64,000 bases of DNA from Curvibacter sp. PD_MW3. GTDB taxonomy: Bacteria; Pseudomonadota; Gammaproteobacteria; Burkholderiales; Burkholderiaceae_C. The position numbers and the translations under genes were made by a program. The stretch covers positions 39,330-103,329 of the forward strand of contig NSIV01000008.1 of NCBI GenBank assembly GCA_002633085.1, in the 5' to 3' direction. Numbering within the stretch: the stretch's first letter is position 1; every line of letters starts with the position of its first letter. This document shows positions 25,224 through 34,442 of this stretch, in pieces. Under the pieces are notes generated by a model that saw only the letters and a program-made list of their open reading frames with translations, did no database searches and was not told the DNA's origin.

Positions 25224-26957
25224 ATGAATTTCAACCATATGAGTGTTGCCACGAAATTGTGGCTGGCGGTGAGTGCCATTGTTCTTTCGTTGGCGGTGCT
25301 GATTGGTTTTGCTGCGGTTCGTTCCGCCCGGCTGCAGGCTGAAACGACAGTGACCCTGCAAGCGCTGAGCGACCGCGTGAAGGCGGCCAATGTCTGGACC
25401 GGCTTGGCAGAAACCAACGCGGTGCGCACCCGCGCCGTGATCACCACCTTCGACCCGGGCATTGAAGAGGCGTTTACCGACGCGATGGCGACCACGGCCA
25501 AGAAAATGGCCGAGGTACAAAAGAGCATCGAGACGATGTCACTGAGCCCGGAAGAGCTGGCACAGATGAAAAAGATCGATGCCAGCCAGAAGCTCATGCT
25601 CGAGATTCAGGGCAAGGCCAGCCAGCTCAAGTCCGAAGGCAACAGCGAAGAGGCGCAAAAAGTCATCAAGGAACAGTACAACCCGGCGGTCACCACCTAC
25701 CTGGCTAATCTGCGCGACTTGGTGCAGCAGGAAGAGGCCGCCACCTTGAAATACTCGGAAGAGATGGGGCAGGCCCGCAACATGACGGTGCGCATTGCCG
25801 GTATTGCGGTTCTCATCATCCTGGTCGGGATCCTGGTCGGGGCCGGTGTGCTGATCCGTTCGATCCGTCGCCCGCTGGACCAGGCCAACGACCTGGCGGC
25901 GCGCATTGCGCAGGGCGATCTGAGTGCCCACATCGACACCTCGCGCGGCGACGAGTTCGGTGCGCTCATGAAGTCGCTGGCCCGCATGAACGAGTCGCTG
26001 GCCCGCATGGTGCAGCAGGTGCGCCAGAGCACCGACAGCATTGCCACCGCCAGCGCCGAGATCGCCACCGGCAACCACGATTTGTCGGTCCGCACCGAGC
26101 AGACCTCCAGCAATCTGCAGTCCACCGCTGCGGCCATGGAGGAGCTCACCAGTACCGTGCAGCACAGCGCCGACAACGCGCGCCAGGCGTCCCAGCTGGC
26201 CGCCAGCGCCTCGAGCGTGGCGCAAAAGGGAGGTGCGGTGGTGCAGCAGGTGGTCTCCACCATGGAGGAGATCAACACCAGCAGCAAGAAGATTGCCGAC
26301 ATCATCGGCGTGATCGACGGCATTGCCTTCCAGACCAACATCCTGGCGCTGAATGCGGCGGTGGAGGCAGCGCGTGCCGGCGAGCAGGGGCGCGGCTTTG
26401 CCGTGGTGGCGGGCGAGGTCCGTTCACTGGCCGGGCGCAGTGCCGAGGCGGCCAAGGAGATCAAGGGCTTGATCAATACGTCCGTCGACAAGGTTGAGTC
26501 CGGCACCCAACTGGTGACCGATGCCGGTGCCACCATGAACGACATCGTCCAGTCGGTGCGCCGCGTGGCCGATGTGATCGGCGAGATCACGGCCGCCTCC
26601 AGCGAGCAGAGTGCCGGCATCTCCCAGGTGAACAATTCGATCGCCAACCTCGACCAGATGACGCAGCAGAACGCCGCGCTGGTGGAGCAAAGTGCGGCGG
26701 CCGCGCAAAGCATGCGCGAACAGGCCGATCAGCTGGCCCAGGCGGTGGCGGTGTTCAAGGTCAACGGCATGGCCGCAGTGCCGCAGCGCCAGATCAAGGA
26801 CATCACGCCGCGCCCGGCGCCGGCACAGAAGCTGGACAGCCCGCCGGCGGCACCGAAAGCCGCCTTGTCCAAGGCGGCGGACAAGCCCGCGGCAGTACCT
26901 GCCCCCGCCCCAACGGTCAGCGCCAAGGCCGATGCGGACGAGTGGGAAACCTTCTGA
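25224..26957 (+). CDS. Methyl-accepting chemotaxis protein
   Basis: A 577-residue chemoreceptor. TM1 is at about 11-31, followed by a helical periplasmic sensor (four-helix-bundle type) and TM2 near 190-212, then a HAMP domain and a long coiled-coil signalling domain. The conserved tip includes [20 protein letters not shown] and [14 protein letters not shown] Pro/Ala-rich linker leads to a C-terminal EWETF, the type of pentapeptide that tethers CheR and CheB. No che genes are adjacent. A GATAGAAT near 25180 may be its -10, and GGGGAG precedes the start. Confidence 0.95.
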   Translation: MNFNHMSVATKLWLAVSAIVLSLAVLIGFAAVRSARLQAETTVTLQALSDRVKAANVWTGLAETNAVRTRAVITTFDPGIEEAFTDAMATTAKKMAEVQKSIETMSLSPEELAQMKKIDASQKLMLEIQGKASQLKSEGNSEEAQKVIKEQYNPAVTTYLANLRDLVQQEEAATLKYSEEMGQARNMTVRIAGIAVLIILVGILVGAGVLIRSIRRPLDQANDLAARIAQGDLSAHIDTSRGDEFGALMKSLARMNESLARMVQQVRQSTDSIATASAEIATGNHDLSVRTEQTSSNLQSTAAAMEELTSTVQHSADNARQASQLAASASSVAQKGGAVVQQVVSTMEEINTSSKKIADIIGVIDGIAFQTNILALNAAVEAARAGEQGRGFAVVAGEVRSLAGRSAEAAKEIKGLINTSVDKVESGTQLVTDAGATMNDIVQSVRRVADVIGEITAASSEQSAGISQVNNSIANLDQMTQQNAALVEQSAAAAQSMREQADQLAQAVAVFKVNGMAAVPQRQIKDITPRPAPAQKLDSPPAAPKAALSKAADKPAAVPAPAPTVSAKADADEWETF

Positions 26958-26976
26958 CCTTCTGAGTCGGTGACAT

Positions 26977-27008
26977 GAAAAAAGAGCCTGCAATGCAGGC
27001 TCTTTTTG
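26977..27008. terminator. Bidirectional intrinsic terminator between the chemoreceptor and ridA genes
   Basis: AAAAGAGCCTGCA and TGCAGGCTCTTTTT form a long perfect stem. It has A- and T-runs on both sides, serving the two convergent genes. Confidence 0.88.
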
Positions 27009-27009
27009 T

Positions 27010-27465
27010 TTACGCCAGTTCGGCGATCAGCTCGATCTCGACGCAGGCCCCCAGCGGGATCTGGGCCACGCCGAAGGCGCTGCGCGCGTGCGCGCCTTTC
27101 TCGCCAAACACCTGGCCCAACAGTTCGCTGGCGCCATTGGTCACCAGATGGTGTTCGGTGAAATCACCGGTCGAGTTGACCAGCGACATCAGCTTGACGA
27201 TGCGCTTGACGCGGTTGAGGTCGCCCACGGCGGCATGCAGCGTGCCCATCAGGTCAATGGCCACGCCACGCGCAGCGGCCTGGCCTTCTTCCGTCGTCAT
27301 GTTCTTGCCGAACTGGCCGACCCAGGGCTTGCCGTCCTTCTTGGCGATGTGGCCGCTGAGGAAAACCAGATTGCCGGTCTGCACAAAAGGCACGTAGGCC
27401 GCGGCCGGTGTGGCGACCGGGGGCAGGGTGATGTTGAGTTCTTTCAGCTTGTCGTAAACGTTCAT
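27010..27465 (-). CDS. RidA/YjgF-family protein
   Basis: A 151-residue member of the Rid superfamily, whose RidA branch hydrolyses reactive enamine/imine intermediates from PLP enzymes. Visible features are PAAAYVPFVQTGNLVFLSGH, the NRVKRIVKL strand, and HARSAFGVAQIP, which contains the arginine expected to bind the substrate carboxylate. The ATG at 27465 begins the conserved sequence; the extension further upstream is not family-like. This longer form resembles the Rid4-7 type rather than canonical RidA, so the enzymatic role is not certain. Confidence 0.85.
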   Translation of the reverse strand: MNVYDKLKELNITLPPVATPAAAYVPFVQTGNLVFLSGHIAKKDGKPWVGQFGKNMTTEEGQAAARGVAIDLMGTLHAAVGDLNRVKRIVKLMSLVNSTGDFTEHHLVTNGASELLGQVFGEKGAHARSAFGVAQIPLGACVEIELIAELA

Positions 27466-27538
27466 GGGCGGGCCTTTCAATTCGCAATTCAAACGTGGCA
27501 ATTGTCGGGTATTGTTGCAATCAGAAGTTTCCTCCCCC

Positions 27539-29539
27539 ATGTTGAACCCGCTTGCCTCCTTGCCGCGCGACAGCCGCGACACCCTGTTTCTGCTGGCCGT
27601 GATCGCCTGGATCATGCTGCCTCAGATGGCGCACCTGCCCGGGTGGTGCAGTGCCCTGGCGGCGGCCGTGTTGCTGTGGCGTGGCTGGCTGGCGCTGACC
27701 CTGCGGCCGCTGCCAGGCAAGTGGTGGTTGTTCGGCCTGCTGCTGCTCACCGTGGCGGCCACGCTGGCCACCTACCGCACGTTGCTGGGGCGCGATGCCG
27801 GCGTGACGCTGATCGTGGTGCTGCTGGCGCTCAAGACGCTGGAGCTGCGCGCAAGACGGGATGCCTTCGTCGTGTTTTTCCTCGGCTTCTTCACGATGCT
27901 GACGCAGTTCTTCTTTTCGCAGTCGCTGCTCACCGCGCTGGCCATGCTGCTCGGTCTGCTGGGCCTGCTGACGGCGCTGGTCAACAGCCACATGCCGGTG
28001 GGTCGTCCCTCGCTGGGGCAATCGGCCCGGCTGGCCGGGCGCATGGCCTTGCTGGGCGCACCCATCATGCTGCTGCTGTTCCTGCTGTTTCCGCGCCTGG
28101 CGCCGCTGTGGGGCACACCCGGCGACGCCATGAGCGGGCGCAGCGGCCTGTCGGGCAGCATGCAGGTCGGCAGCATTGCCCGCCTGGCGCTGGACGACAG
28201 CGTGGCCCTGCGCGTGCGCTTCGAAGGTGCCCCGCCACCCTCAGCCGAACTCTACTTTCGCGGACCGGTGCTCTCCAGCTTCGATGGGCGCGAATGGCAG
28301 GCGCTGCGCCCGACTTTTCCGGCCCCGCTGCAGCCGCCGACCCAGTTGCAGGTGGCAGGTACGCCGCTGCGTTATGAAGTGACGCTGGAGCCGAGCGGTC
28401 GGCCCTGGCTGCCGGTGCTCGATGCCACGCCCGAGCCGCCGCAGTTGCCGGCGTATGCGCCGCGCATGACGCGCGAGCTGCAGTGGCTGGCCAATGCGCC
28501 GCTGCACGACATCGTGCGCTACCGGGTGCAGAGCTACCCGCAATTCCGTCACGGCCCGCTGCGGCCGATGGCCGGCCTGCAGGACTACCTCGACCTGCCG
28601 GCCGGCTTCAACCCGCGCACGCTGCAGCTGGCGGCCGATTTGCGGCGCGAGTCGCAAGGGGATGCGAACGCCCTGATTGCTGCCGCCCTGGCGCGCTTGC
28701 GCAGCGGCGGCTACCGTTACACGCTGGAGCCCGGCGTCTTCGGGCAGCACAGTGCCGACGAGTTCTGGTTCGACCGCAAGGAAGGCTTTTGCGAGCACAT
28801 CGCCTCGTCCTTCGTCGTCCTGATGCGCGCCTCCGGCATCCCGGCACGCATCGTCACCGGCTACCAGGGCGGCGAGCGCAACACGGTTGACGATTTCTGG
28901 GTCGTGCGCCAGAGCGATGCCCATGCCTGGACCGAAGTATGGCTGGCCGGCCAGGGCTGGCTGCGCGTGGACCCGACAGGCGCGGTGGCGCCTGGGCGCA
29001 TCGGCACGCTGCAGCGCCTGCAGGCCCCGCGTGGCGTGGTGGCTGCCGCCATCAACACCGTCAGCCCGGCCGTGGCGCTGAACCTGCGCGCCGTGTGGGA
29101 GGCCGTCAACAACCGCTGGAACCAGTGGGTTCTGAACTACACCCAGAGCCGCCAGCTCAACCTGTTGCGAGACCTCGGTTTCGAGTCGCCCAGCTGGGAA
29201 GACCTGGGGTTACTGATGGCCGCTTGCCTCGTGCTGCTCAGCCTGGTGGGTGCAGCCTGGGCCTTGTGGGAGCGGCGCCAGCACGACCCCTGGTTGCGTT
29301 TGTTCGAGGCGGCGCAGCAGCGCCTGCGCAAGACTCATGCTGCGCCCGACCTGACGCCACGGGCCTTGGCCCAGGCCATGGCGCGCCAGCATGGCGCCAC
29401 CGACCCGCGCGTGCAGGCCTGGCGTGACTGGCTGCTGCGGCTCGAAGCCTTGCGTTATGCGCCCGGCACGGCCGAGGGCGCCAAGCGTGGCCTGACTGCG
29501 TTGCGACGCGAGTTCAAACAATTACACTGGCCCCTGTGA
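27539..29539 (+). CDS. TgpA-type membrane transglutaminase (DUF3488/transglutaminase domains)
   Basis: A 666-residue inner-membrane protein. The N-terminal part (about 1-190) holds some six transmembrane helices, as in DUF3488. A periplasmic transglutaminase-like domain follows, with the triad Cys418 (GFCEH), His462 (DAHAW) and Asp478 (VDPTG). One TM helix lies near 560, before a cytoplasmic tail. The relative in Pseudomonas is the essential TgpA. TgpA genes usually sit with a MoxR AAA+ ATPase and a DUF58 gene; neither is here. Its stop overlaps mltB as GTGA. Confidence 0.92.
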   Translation: MLNPLASLPRDSRDTLFLLAVIAWIMLPQMAHLPGWCSALAAAVLLWRGWLALTLRPLPGKWWLFGLLLLTVAATLATYRTLLGRDAGVTLIVVLLALKTLELRARRDAFVVFFLGFFTMLTQFFFSQSLLTALAMLLGLLGLLTALVNSHMPVGRPSLGQSARLAGRMALLGAPIMLLLFLLFPRLAPLWGTPGDAMSGRSGLSGSMQVGSIARLALDDSVALRVRFEGAPPPSAELYFRGPVLSSFDGREWQALRPTFPAPLQPPTQLQVAGTPLRYEVTLEPSGRPWLPVLDATPEPPQLPAYAPRMTRELQWLANAPLHDIVRYRVQSYPQFRHGPLRPMAGLQDYLDLPAGFNPRTLQLAADLRRESQGDANALIAAALARLRSGGYRYTLEPGVFGQHSADEFWFDRKEGFCEHIASSFVVLMRASGIPARIVTGYQGGERNTVDDFWVVRQSDAHAWTEVWLAGQGWLRVDPTGAVAPGRIGTLQRLQAPRGVVAAAINTVSPAVALNLRAVWEAVNNRWNQWVLNYTQSRQLNLLRDLGFESPSWEDLGLLMAACLVLLSLVGAAWALWERRQHDPWLRLFEAAQQRLRKTHAAPDLTPRALAQAMARQHGATDPRVQAWRDWLLRLEALRYAPGTAEGAKRGLTALRREFKQLHWPL

Positions 29540-30693
29540 TCACGACATTTTTCCGAATTGCTCTTGTTTTGATAGCTGCCGGCGCCGTTTCCACGGGGGC
29601 CATGGCCACAAAACATACCAAGAAACCGAAAGCCCAGGCCAGCCGCGTGCAGCCGGCCAGCCTGGTGTACGCCAGCCGCCCCGAGGCCATGGCGCTGGCC
29701 GACGACATTGCCGAGCGCCGTGGCCTGGACCGCGCCTGGGTGCGGCAAGCCATCGGGCAGGCCCGCCAGCTGCCGCAGGTGGTCAAACTCATGACGCCGG
29801 CGCCGGTGGGCACGCCCAAGAACTGGCAGCTCTACCGCAGCCGCTTCATCGAACCCCGGCGCATTGCCGCCGGCGTGCGCTTCTGGCAGGCCCAGCGCGA
29901 GACGCTGGCACGGGCCGAAGCCGTTTTTGGCGTACCGGCTGAAATCATCGTTGGCATCATCGGCGTGGAGACCATCTACGGCCAGCAGACCGGCAGCTTC
30001 CGCGTGCTTGATGCGCTGGCCACGCTGGCCTTCGACTTTCCGGCGACGCACCCGCGCGCCGCGGAACGCAGCCGCTTCTTCCGCGGTGAGTTGGAGCAAC
30101 TGCTCAGCCTCAAGCGCCAGAAGGGGCCCGACCCCTTGAGTGTGCGTGGCAGCTATGCCGGCGCCATGGGCATGCCGCAGTTCATGCCTTCGAGCTGGGC
30201 CAAGTTCGCGGTGGACTTTGACGGCGACGGCCGCATCGACCTGTTCGACAGCCCGGCCGACGTGATCGGCTCGGTGGCCAACTATTTCAGGACCTTCAAC
30301 TGGCAGCCCGGCATGCCGACCCATTACAGCGTTGGCTTCGACCCGGAGCGCCTGGACAAGGATGCGCTGCTGGCGCCCGACATCCTGCCCACCTTTCCGG
30401 TGGCCAGCTTCACCGCCAAGGGCGCCGTGCTCGAAGCCGCCGGTCTGCGCCACACCGGGCCGTTGGCGCTGGTGGAGCTGCAAAACGGCGAGGAAGCGCC
30501 GAGTTATGTGGCCGGCACCGAGAACTTCTACGTCATCACGCGCTACAACTGGAGCAGCTATTACGCGCTGGCGGTGATCGAACTCGGCCAGGCGGTGGCT
30601 GCCGCCATGCGAACGCCTTGCCGCGCCAACGAGGCGCTGGCTCAGGCCAGCGTCACGCTCTCGAACACCGAGTGCAGCGCATCGACCCAGTGA
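29536..30693 (+). CDS. mltB: Lytic murein transglycosylase B
   Basis: A 385-residue exo-lytic transglycosylase of family 3 (MltB). It starts with GTG overlapping the tgpA stop, has an N-terminal signal (residues 1-24, AAGAVSTGAMA), and carries catalytic Glu145 in GVETIYGQQTGSF. The AGAMGMPQFMPSSW and DLFDSPADVIGSVANYF segments are diagnostic. No lipobox is apparent, so it may be soluble and periplasmic. The last 52 bp overlap the 3' end of the convergent HDOD gene. Confidence 0.95.
   Translation: MITTFFRIALVLIAAGAVSTGAMATKHTKKPKAQASRVQPASLVYASRPEAMALADDIAERRGLDRAWVRQAIGQARQLPQVVKLMTPAPVGTPKNWQLYRSRFIEPRRIAAGVRFWQAQRETLARAEAVFGVPAEIIVGIIGVETIYGQQTGSFRVLDALATLAFDFPATHPRAAERSRFFRGELEQLLSLKRQKGPDPLSVRGSYAGAMGMPQFMPSSWAKFAVDFDGDGRIDLFDSPADVIGSVANYFRTFNWQPGMPTHYSVGFDPERLDKDALLAPDILPTFPVASFTAKGAVLEAAGLRHTGPLALVELQNGEEAPSYVAGTENFYVITRYNWSSYYALAVIELGQAVAAAMRTPCRANEALAQASVTLSNTECSASTQ
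29560..29586 (+). repeat. Copy 3 of the dispersed GATAGC motif, inside the mltB signal-peptide region
   Basis: GCTCTTGTTTTGATAGC followed by TGCCGGCGCC is translated in frame as ALVLIAAGA, part of the hydrophobic core of the export signal. Confidence 0.55.
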
Positions 30694-31511
30694 TCGACTT
30701 CGGCCTCGTCGATCTGCAGGCAGGCCAGACATTGCACGCCATGCTGCTCCCACTCCCGTTGCGGCTGCACGCCTTCGAAGTCGGCCACCAGGTGTTCAGC
30801 CAGCGCGGCAATCGCCACCAGGCTGCGGATCTCGGCCGGCACCGCGTTGTCCTGTAGCACAGTGAAGTCGTGGTGCAGGCGCACCGCGACGGCCACCACT
30901 GGCGGCAGGTGCCAGGTCTTGGCCACGATGGCACCCACCACGGCATGGTCAGTGCGGTGCACCGCGTTCTCGGTTTCGGTGAAACCCCGGTCCTGCCGCG
31001 CCAGGGCTTCGGCCAGGGTGCCGGCATAGTCGCGCACGCCCTGCAGCATGATGGGAATGCCGACGTGCATGAACAGGCCGCAGGTCTGGGCCACTTCGGC
31101 ATTCATGCCGTAGAGCTGGCGTGCAATGTAAGCCATGGCCAGCGAACGGCGGGTCGAGGTTTCCCAGAAGTGCTCAACCAGCGGTGAATTGATGCGGATG
31201 GCATGGCGCGTGAGAAAGCCGGTCAGGATCGCCACGGCCTGCCCCATGCCCAGCATGACCACGGCCTCGCTCACCGTGTTGGCCGGGCGTGCGCGGGCAT
31301 ACAGCGGGCTGTTGGCGGTGCGCAGCAGGGCCGCCGCCATGGCGACGTCGCTGCCGGCAATGCGGGCGATCTCGGCCGGGTCGGGGTCGGCCTTCTGCAT
31401 TTCGGCCTGCAGCGCCGTCAGCAGCTCGGGGCAGGGCGGGATGACGATGTCGCGCAGCGGCCCTTCGCGTTTGGCCTCATCCAGCTCCCGGTCGATATCC
31501 CCAACTTTCAT
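30642..31511 (-). CDS. HDOD-domain signalling protein
   Basis: A 289-residue soluble protein with the HDOD (HD-related output) domain over most of its length. Segments include IPPCPELLTALQAEM, the helix pair IAGSDVAMAAALLRTANSP, and LMHVGIP-type residues around 150-157. The metal-binding HD pair of true phosphohydrolases is not apparent. HDOD proteins act in regulation of motility, twitching or second-messenger signalling, without a known common biochemical role. It follows comEC on the same strand with a 45-bp gap and overlaps the convergent mltB by 52 bp at the 3' end. Confidence 0.87.
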   Translation of the reverse strand: MKVGDIDRELDEAKREGPLRDIVIPPCPELLTALQAEMQKADPDPAEIARIAGSDVAMAAALLRTANSPLYARARPANTVSEAVVMLGMGQAVAILTGFLTRHAIRINSPLVEHFWETSTRRSLAMAYIARQLYGMNAEVAQTCGLFMHVGIPIMLQGVRDYAGTLAEALARQDRGFTETENAVHRTDHAVVGAIVAKTWHLPPVVAVAVRLHHDFTVLQDNAVPAEIRSLVAIAALAEHLVADFEGVQPQREWEQHGVQCLACLQIDEAEVDHWVDALHSVFESVTLA

Positions 31512-31556
31512 GACATGGTCTCCAGTTCGGCCATTATGCGGAAAAATTCCAACCCC

Positions 31557-33989
31557 TCAGGGTATGCGGTGCTGCCAGTAGCGCCGGGCCACCTCGCGCT
31601 GGCAGGTCACCTGCTGTGGCTGCGTGGATTGCCAGTGCGCCGCACCGCAATGCGGCGTGTCGACCACCCGTACCCCGCGCTCGGCGTAGCGTGCCAGCAC
31701 GGGCGGCGCCGGGTGGCCAAAACGGTTGCGGTAGCCGGCCTGCACCAGTGCCAGCGAAGGCGCGACCGCGTCGAGGAAGGCCAGGCTACTGGAAGTCTTG
31801 CTGCCGTGGTGCGGCATCAGCAGCACCGTGGCCTGCAGCGGCGCGCCACGGGCCAGCAGCTGTGCCTCCTGGGCCTGCTCGATGTCGCCTGTCAGCAGGG
31901 CGGTTTGCGTGCCGTTGCTGATGCGCAGCACGCAAGACAGCGCGTTGGAGCGCCGGCTCCAGTCGTAGTCTTCAGCCGTCGGATGCAAGACCTCGAAGTG
32001 CACGCCATCCCAGTCCCAGTCCTGGCCGGCTTCGCAGCGGCTGGCGCGGCGCAGGGCTTGCAACTCGTGGTCGTCTTCGATGGAGCTCAGCAAGGTGGCT
32101 GCCGGCTGCATGGCCAGCACGGCCGCCGCGCCGCCGGTGTGGTCGCTGTCGCGGTGGCTCAGCACCAGGCGGTCCAACCGCACATCGAGCGCACGCAGCA
32201 GCGGCACCAGCACGCGGTGGCCGGCATCGCTCTCGCGCGAGTAGCGCGGCCCGGCATCAAACAGCAGCGCGTGCGTGGCCGTTTGCACCAGCACCGCATT
32301 GCCCTGGCCGATGTCGGCGGCCAGCAACTCAAACTGGCCGGGCAGGGGGCGTGGCACCTGCCACAGCAGTACGGGCAGCAGCAGCGGCAGGCCGAGCAGG
32401 CGCAGGCTCCAGGGCAGCCGCATGACCAGCAACACGCCGCCGAACAGGCCCGCCACGCCGGCCCACAACGGCGCCTGCGCGACCGACAGCGTGGCCAGTG
32501 GCAGGCTGGCCAGCAGGCCCAGGTACCCGGTCAGCCACTGCACCGCCACGGCCGCCGCTTCCCACAGCGGGGGCAGCAGCACGCCCAGCAAGGCCAGCGG
32601 CGTGACCACCAGCGTCACCCAGGGAATGGCCAGCGCATTGGCGACCAGGCTCACCAGCGAGACCTGGCCGAACAGCAGCAGGGTGAGTGGCGTCAGCGTC
32701 AGCGTGATGATCCACTGCTCGCGCAGCATGGCCTGGGCCCGGTGCCGCAGGCTGGCCCGCGCCAGTTGCCGCGCACCTGAATCGGTGGCGAACAGCACGC
32801 CCACCGCCACGAAGCTGAGCCAGAAGCCGGCCTGCAGCAAGGCCCAGGGGTCGAAGGCGGTGACCACGGCACAGGCCAGCAGCCAGACCTGCGGCCAGGG
32901 CCAGCGCCGTGCCGACAGGCGCAGCAGCGTCACCGTTGCCAGCATCCATACCGTGCGCTGCGCCGGCACCCCCCAGCCGCTGAACAGCGCGTAGGCGGTG
33001 GCCAGCAGCAGCCCACCCAGCAGGCCGGTACTGGGCGCCGGCAAGGCCAGGCACAACCGCGGTGAGCGCCGCCACAGCCAACCGATGGCCATGGCCGCCA
33101 GCCAGGCAAACAGCGTCACGTGCAGGCCCGAGATGCTCATCAAGTGTGCCACACCGGTGGCGCGGAACACGTCCCAGTCGCTGCGGTCGATCGCTTGCTG
33201 ATCACCGACCACCAGCGCGGCCACCACGCCAGCCAGGCGCACACGGTCGCGTTCGTCCCCGCCACTGGCCAGCAGGCGTTCGAAGATGGCATCGCGCACC
33301 TGCTGGCGCAGGCGCTCCACCGGGTGCCACCATGTAGGCGCCAACCGCTGCGGGGCCGTGTCGCGCGGGCCGGCGCGCACATAACCGGTGGCTTGCAGGC
33401 CTTGCTCCCACAGCCAAAGCTCGAAGTCGAACCCATGCGGGTTGCTGCCGCCATGCGGCGCCTTCAGCCGCACCGTCATCTGCCAGCGCTCACCGGCCTG
33501 CAGTGGTTGCGGCGCACGCTGGAGATCGGCCAGCAGCTCCCCGCCGCCCCAGACGCCACCGTACCAGCCCAGGTGCAGGCGCGGTGGCAAGCGCACCGGC
33601 TGGCCGTCGAGTTGGGCGCTTTCAATCTCGAAGCGGAAACGGGTGCCGGCTTCGCTGTACTGCGGCATGGCGGTTACCAGGCCGGTGACGCTGATGTCCT
33701 TCCCTTCCAGTGCCGGGGTCAGTCCCTGACTGTTGAAGACGGTGGCACGCAGGCCGGTGCTGGCGAAACCGAGCAGGGCGAAGGCCAGGGTGATGCTGAG
33801 CACGCGCAGCCAGAATGATATGTTTTTGATAGCTGTTGGCACAATCAGGACGAGGGCTGCGGCCAGAAAAAGGCCATAAACCGTGGTGGACCAGAGTTCG
33901 GGTTGCTGCAGCTGCAGGGCGACACCGGCGACCCAGGCCAGCAGGGCGGGGGCCATGAGGGTGGCTTTGTGCTGGCGGGTTGTGGGCAT
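31557..33989 (-). CDS. comEC: DNA uptake channel protein ComEC/Rec2
   Basis: An 810-residue inner-membrane protein for passing single-stranded DNA during natural transformation. It has an N-terminal soluble/OB-like region, a multi-TM competence domain (VAHLMSISGLHVTLFAWL) and a C-terminal metallo-beta-lactamase-like domain with DIGQGNA, LSHRDSDHTGG and LMPHHGSKTS. Together with the pilus operon at 43-49 kb it suggests potential competence. It is complete, with no frameshift. Upstream lies a repeat island. Confidence 0.95.
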   Translation of the reverse strand: MPTTRQHKATLMAPALLAWVAGVALQLQQPELWSTTVYGLFLAAALVLIVPTAIKNISFWLRVLSITLAFALLGFASTGLRATVFNSQGLTPALEGKDISVTGLVTAMPQYSEAGTRFRFEIESAQLDGQPVRLPPRLHLGWYGGVWGGGELLADLQRAPQPLQAGERWQMTVRLKAPHGGSNPHGFDFELWLWEQGLQATGYVRAGPRDTAPQRLAPTWWHPVERLRQQVRDAIFERLLASGGDERDRVRLAGVVAALVVGDQQAIDRSDWDVFRATGVAHLMSISGLHVTLFAWLAAMAIGWLWRRSPRLCLALPAPSTGLLGGLLLATAYALFSGWGVPAQRTVWMLATVTLLRLSARRWPWPQVWLLACAVVTAFDPWALLQAGFWLSFVAVGVLFATDSGARQLARASLRHRAQAMLREQWIITLTLTPLTLLLFGQVSLVSLVANALAIPWVTLVVTPLALLGVLLPPLWEAAAVAVQWLTGYLGLLASLPLATLSVAQAPLWAGVAGLFGGVLLVMRLPWSLRLLGLPLLLPVLLWQVPRPLPGQFELLAADIGQGNAVLVQTATHALLFDAGPRYSRESDAGHRVLVPLLRALDVRLDRLVLSHRDSDHTGGAAAVLAMQPAATLLSSIEDDHELQALRRASRCEAGQDWDWDGVHFEVLHPTAEDYDWSRRSNALSCVLRISNGTQTALLTGDIEQAQEAQLLARGAPLQATVLLMPHHGSKTSSSLAFLDAVAPSLALVQAGYRNRFGHPAPPVLARYAERGVRVVDTPHCGAAHWQSTQPQQVTCQREVARRYWQHRIP
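33818..33842 (-). repeat. Copy 4 of the dispersed GATAGC motif, inside comEC
   Basis: The plus strand reads ATATGTTTTTGATAGC then TGTTGGCAC. On the coding strand it encodes VPTAIKNI near the N-terminus of ComEC, in the same triplet frame as the other reverse-orientation copies. Confidence 0.55.
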
Positions 33990-34067
33990 GGGGAGATGCT
34001 AACTGGGCGCTGGTGCCTTGAGGTGGGGTTGTGTTGTTGGAGGTGTTTCGTTGTGTGATGTGCCTGA

Positions 34068-34344
34068 CGGGGCCGGCGTGCCGGGTCTCGCCCCGGCGGG
34101 CGACTCACTTTCTCTTGCTTCGCCAAGAGAAAGTAAGCAAAGAGAAGGCGAGCCGGATTCGTCGCCCGGCTGCGCCGGTACGCTGCGTTGCTCGGGTCAA
34201 GCGGGAGCCGCGCAAACTCGCCCTGCGGGCTCAGACATGCACGGCTCTTGATCCGCTTGCCCCTGCGCTACTCGCCTCCTCATAACGGCGGGGGAAACCG
34301 GTACCGGAAACCACAAGGACGCGCCGTGGCGCATCCTTGTGGTT
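34068..34344. repeat. Repeat island with strong hairpins upstream of comEC
   Basis: No gene is visible in 33990-34442. The stretch contains ACTTTCTCTTG / CAAGAGAAAGT (34107-34134, perfect 11-bp stem with loop CTTCGC), then AGTAAGCAAAGAGAAGGCG and a tail with repeated CGC-rich words. It closes with the near-perfect palindrome AACCACAAGGA...TCCTTGTGGTT at 34309-34344. The hairpin followed by AAGTAAGCAAAGA is a type of dispersed repeat known from Burkholderiales genomes; I recognise it by memory, not by search. Confidence 0.6.
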
Positions 34345-34442
34345 CTAGCGTCAGGATGCACCATTTCTGTGAAGCAGTTCTGATGACAAATGTGCTTGTA
34401 GTCATGCGAACTGAAAATTTTGATGAGAAACGACAGCAAGAA

